Of a stretch of 7,282 nt of DNA, positions 5,582 through 7,282 are shown in pieces; position 1 is the first letter of the stretch; the number at the start of each line of letters is the position of its first letter. Made by a program: the position numbers and the translations under genes. A model generated the notes under the pieces. The model did no database searches. It saw only the letters and a list, made by a program, of their open reading frames with translations, and was not told the DNA's origin. Origin of the DNA: UBA1162 sp049513695 (GTDB lineage Bacteria > Chloroflexota > Dehalococcoidia > GIF9 > UBA5629); assembly GCA_049513695.1 (NCBI GenBank), contig JBEKVW010000096.1:1-7282 (forward strand), read 5' to 3'.

Positions 5582-7282
5582 ATGCTTAAAAGCGAGACGA
5601 CGGCGGTGGGGCAGCCGGACTCAGAAAGGTTCGGCCGCATAAAGAAAGAGCTGCTCTCCACCTGCGTATATCTCTGCCCCGAGCGGGCCTGCCTGGTCAC
5701 TGACTTCTTCAGGCGGCATGACGACCCGCGCAAACCGATGACCGTGCGCAAGGCCGAAGCCCTCAGCTACATTCTGAGCAAGAAGTCCGTGCGCATTTAC
5801 CCCGACGAGCTTATTGCAGGCAATATCGGCAGCCGCCGCATATCGGCGCTGGTCCAGCCGGAGCTGGCCGGCGTCTTCATGGGCACCGAGTTGCTCAGCA
5901 TAGACCGCCGCAGGACGACACCGCTCCAGTGCTCCTGGCAGGATCGATTGAAGCTGCTGTTGGGCGTATTCCCCTACTGGCTCACGCGCAATATGGCTTT
6001 CAGGGCCTTCATGCCGGACATCGGCCGGTTGCTGCGCTATGTGACCGACCAGCTCGACGCCCGTTATTACCTGATAAATGAGGCCGGCGGCATAGGGCAT
6101 TTTCTCCCCAACTATGAGAGGATGCTCAATCTCGGTGTCAAAGGATATCTTGACCTTTTCTCTGATAAGGTTGGCCCGGCCTATGATGCCGCCCGCATCG
6201 CCTGTGAGGGCATGTTGCGCTACGCAGCAAGGCTGGCGGATGAGGCGGAGCGCCTGGCCGGTGAAGAGAAAGACCCCCACAGGTACCTGGAACTCAAGGA
6301 GATCGCTCGGATATGCCGCAAGGTGCCTCTGGAATCTGCACGTACCTTCCACGAGGCGCTGCAGTCCTTGTGGCTGACACATATGGCGGTCTGCCTGGAA
6401 AGCTTGAATTCGGCCATTTCCTTCGGCAGGATCGACCAGTATTTGTATCCTTTCTATGAGCGTGACCTCGCAGAAGGCATACTTACGCGGGAAGGGGCGC
6501 TTGAACTGCTGCTGTGCTTCACGGCCAAGTGTACCGAGCACGTATTCCTCATGTCCGAGAATCTGAGCCAGTATCACGGGGGCTACCTGGTGGTGCAGGC
6601 GGCAGTGGTCGGCGGCATGGACCGCGACGGCAACGATGCAGTCAACGACCTGTCATATCTCTTTCTGGACGTGATGGAGCAGGCCGGGCTGCGGGACCCC
6701 AATTACCAGGCACGCCTGCACCGGGGTTCGCCCGAGCCGTTCCTGAGGCGCGCCTGCGATGTGATCAAGAAGGGCAATGGAGTTCCCGCCCTGTTCGGTG
6801 ACGAGGCATGCGTAAAGTCGCTGGTTGCGCAAGGCTACCCGGAGGAAGAGGCTCGCAACTACGGAGTGGTCGGCTGCGTGGAGCTGGCCCTGCCGGGAAA
6901 GAGCTTCTTCTCAACAGATGCGGGGCTGTTCAACCTGCCCGTGTGCCTCGAGCTGGCATTAAACAGGGGCCGGAGGATGAAGGGAGGGCAGCGCGTCGGC
7001 GCGAATACGCCCGACCCGGAACGCTTCGAGAATATCGGGCAGGTGATCGAGGCTTTCAGAACGCAGGTCGGTTTTATGCTGGGTCTCATGATCGGGAATT
7101 TGCAGGTTATGGAAAAGGGCAATGCGCTTTACCACCCCACTCCATTTTCCTCAATGCTGGTGGACGGTTGTCTGGAAGCAGGCAAGGACGTCAGCGAGGG
7201 TGGGGCGCTGTATAACTCCAGCGGCATACAGGGTGTGGGCGTGGCAGACGTAGCCGACTCCCTGGCAGCTCTTGAGACTGTG
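5582..7282 (+). CDS. glycyl radical enzyme of the pyruvate formate-lyase / diol dehydratase family, 3' end outside the window
   Basis: The ATG at 5582 has a perfect AGGAGG six bases upstream. The frame stays open for 567 codons to the right edge; complete members have roughly 780-850 residues. These enzymes use a C-terminal glycyl radical, installed by a radical-SAM activase, to make a thiyl radical on a cysteine that abstracts hydrogen from substrate. The N-terminal PFL domain shows C-P-E-R-A (about residues 32-36), D-E-L-I-A-G-N, G-H-F-L-P-N-Y-E, and S-F-G-R-I-D-Q-Y-L-Y-P (280-290). The catalytic loop is V-G-C432-V-E434-L, the Cys-x-Glu form of dehydratases and lyases rather than the Cys-Cys of true pyruvate formate-lyase. 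Its position matches C433/E435 of glycerol dehydratase. Where I recall that enzyme having E-S-N-G-H-S, this one has E273-S-L-N-S-A278, so the substrate is probably not glycerol or propanediol. The glycyl loop and any activase gene lie beyond 7282. Confidence 0.93.
   Translation, partial: MLKSETTAVGQPDSERFGRIKKELLSTCVYLCPERACLVTDFFRRHDDPRKPMTVRKAEALSYILSKKSVRIYPDELIAGNIGSRRISALVQPELAGVFMGTELLSIDRRRTTPLQCSWQDRLKLLLGVFPYWLTRNMAFRAFMPDIGRLLRYVTDQLDARYYLINEAGGIGHFLPNYERMLNLGVKGYLDLFSDKVGPAYDAARIACEGMLRYAARLADEAERLAGEEKDPHRYLELKEIARICRKVPLESARTFHEALQSLWLTHMAVCLESLNSAISFGRIDQYLYPFYERDLAEGILTREGALELLLCFTAKCTEHVFLMSENLSQYHGGYLVVQAAVVGGMDRDGNDAVNDLSYLFLDVMEQAGLRDPNYQARLHRGSPEPFLRRACDVIKKGNGVPALFGDEACVKSLVAQGYPEEEARNYGVVGCVELALPGKSFFSTDAGLFNLPVCLELALNRGRRMKGGQRVGANTPDPERFENIGQVIEAFRTQVGFMLGLMIGNLQVMEKGNALYHPTPFSSMLVDGCLEAGKDVSEGGALYNSSGIQGVGVADVADSLAALETV

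Noticed and set aside
5621..6577. Minus-strand 318-codon frame opposite the glycyl radical enzyme
   Set aside because: It is a shadow of a GC-rich gene. The plus-strand frame has clear family motifs over the same bases and the antisense product has no recognisable domain.
6808..7215. Plus-strand 135-codon frame inside the glycyl radical enzyme
   Set aside because: It is out of frame with the catalytic-loop coding sequence. Its Gly/Arg-rich composition is typical of a shifted GC-rich frame.
1..7282. CRISPR array or insertion sequence
   Set aside because: I see no regularly spaced repeats, transposase gene or terminal inverted repeats. The only long repeat pair noticed is the tRNA-derived one.

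Overview
The window looks like the edge of a bacterial chromosome backbone joined to a small AT-rich accessory segment. The right part (about 1566 to 7282) is GC-rich and holds ordinary metabolic genes. The left part (1 to about 1560) is visibly AT-rich. As samples, the 60 bases from 1081 contain 17 G/C and the 60 bases from 6841 contain 40. A glycyl radical enzyme, which is oxygen-sensitive, points to an anaerobe. The tRNA encodes its own CCA end. The protein set would fit an uncultured anaerobic bacterium, and Chloroflexota (Dehalococcoidia) is my guess from general resemblance only.

Layout from left to right. (1) Positions 2-403: the 3' end of a plus-strand gene cut by the window edge, probably of the DUF5677 type. 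(2) Positions 525-550: a displaced copy of the 3' end of tRNA-Glu, matching at 25 of 26 bases and in the same orientation as the real tRNA end at 1566-1591. The two copies enclose about 1.04 kb. (3) Inside that segment there is one convincing gene (626-1456), a 276-residue protein with a PD-(D/E)XK nuclease signature. Its putative promoter carries a perfect 8-bp inverted repeat. (4) Positions 1566-1641: an intact tRNA-Glu(UUC) on the minus strand. (5) Positions 1648-5424: a tightly packed minus-strand gene string, transcribed in the order surE, thiolase, degenerate histidine-phosphatase-family protein, argC, then tRNA-Glu. Gaps are about 30, 9, 24 and 6 bases. (6) Position 5582 to the right edge: the first 567 residues of a divergently transcribed glycyl radical enzyme. 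It has an intact Cys-x-Glu catalytic motif but unusual residues where glycerol/diol dehydratases contact substrate.

How the genes fit together. The minus-strand string mixes nucleotide housekeeping (SurE), acyl-CoA metabolism (thiolase), arginine biosynthesis (ArgC) and a glutamate tRNA. It looks like a transcription unit of convenience rather than one pathway. The att-like repeat pair indicates that a mobile element used the 3' end of tRNA-Glu as its integration site. No integrase is visible, so the segment is either a cargo-only mini-island, a decayed remnant, or one unit of a tandem island array continuing to the left. The most noteworthy observations are the att-bounded single-nuclease segment, the loss of catalytic residues in the phosphatase-like protein, the insertion in the thiolase, and the uncharacterised glycyl radical enzyme with a hairpin that could cover its ribosome binding site.
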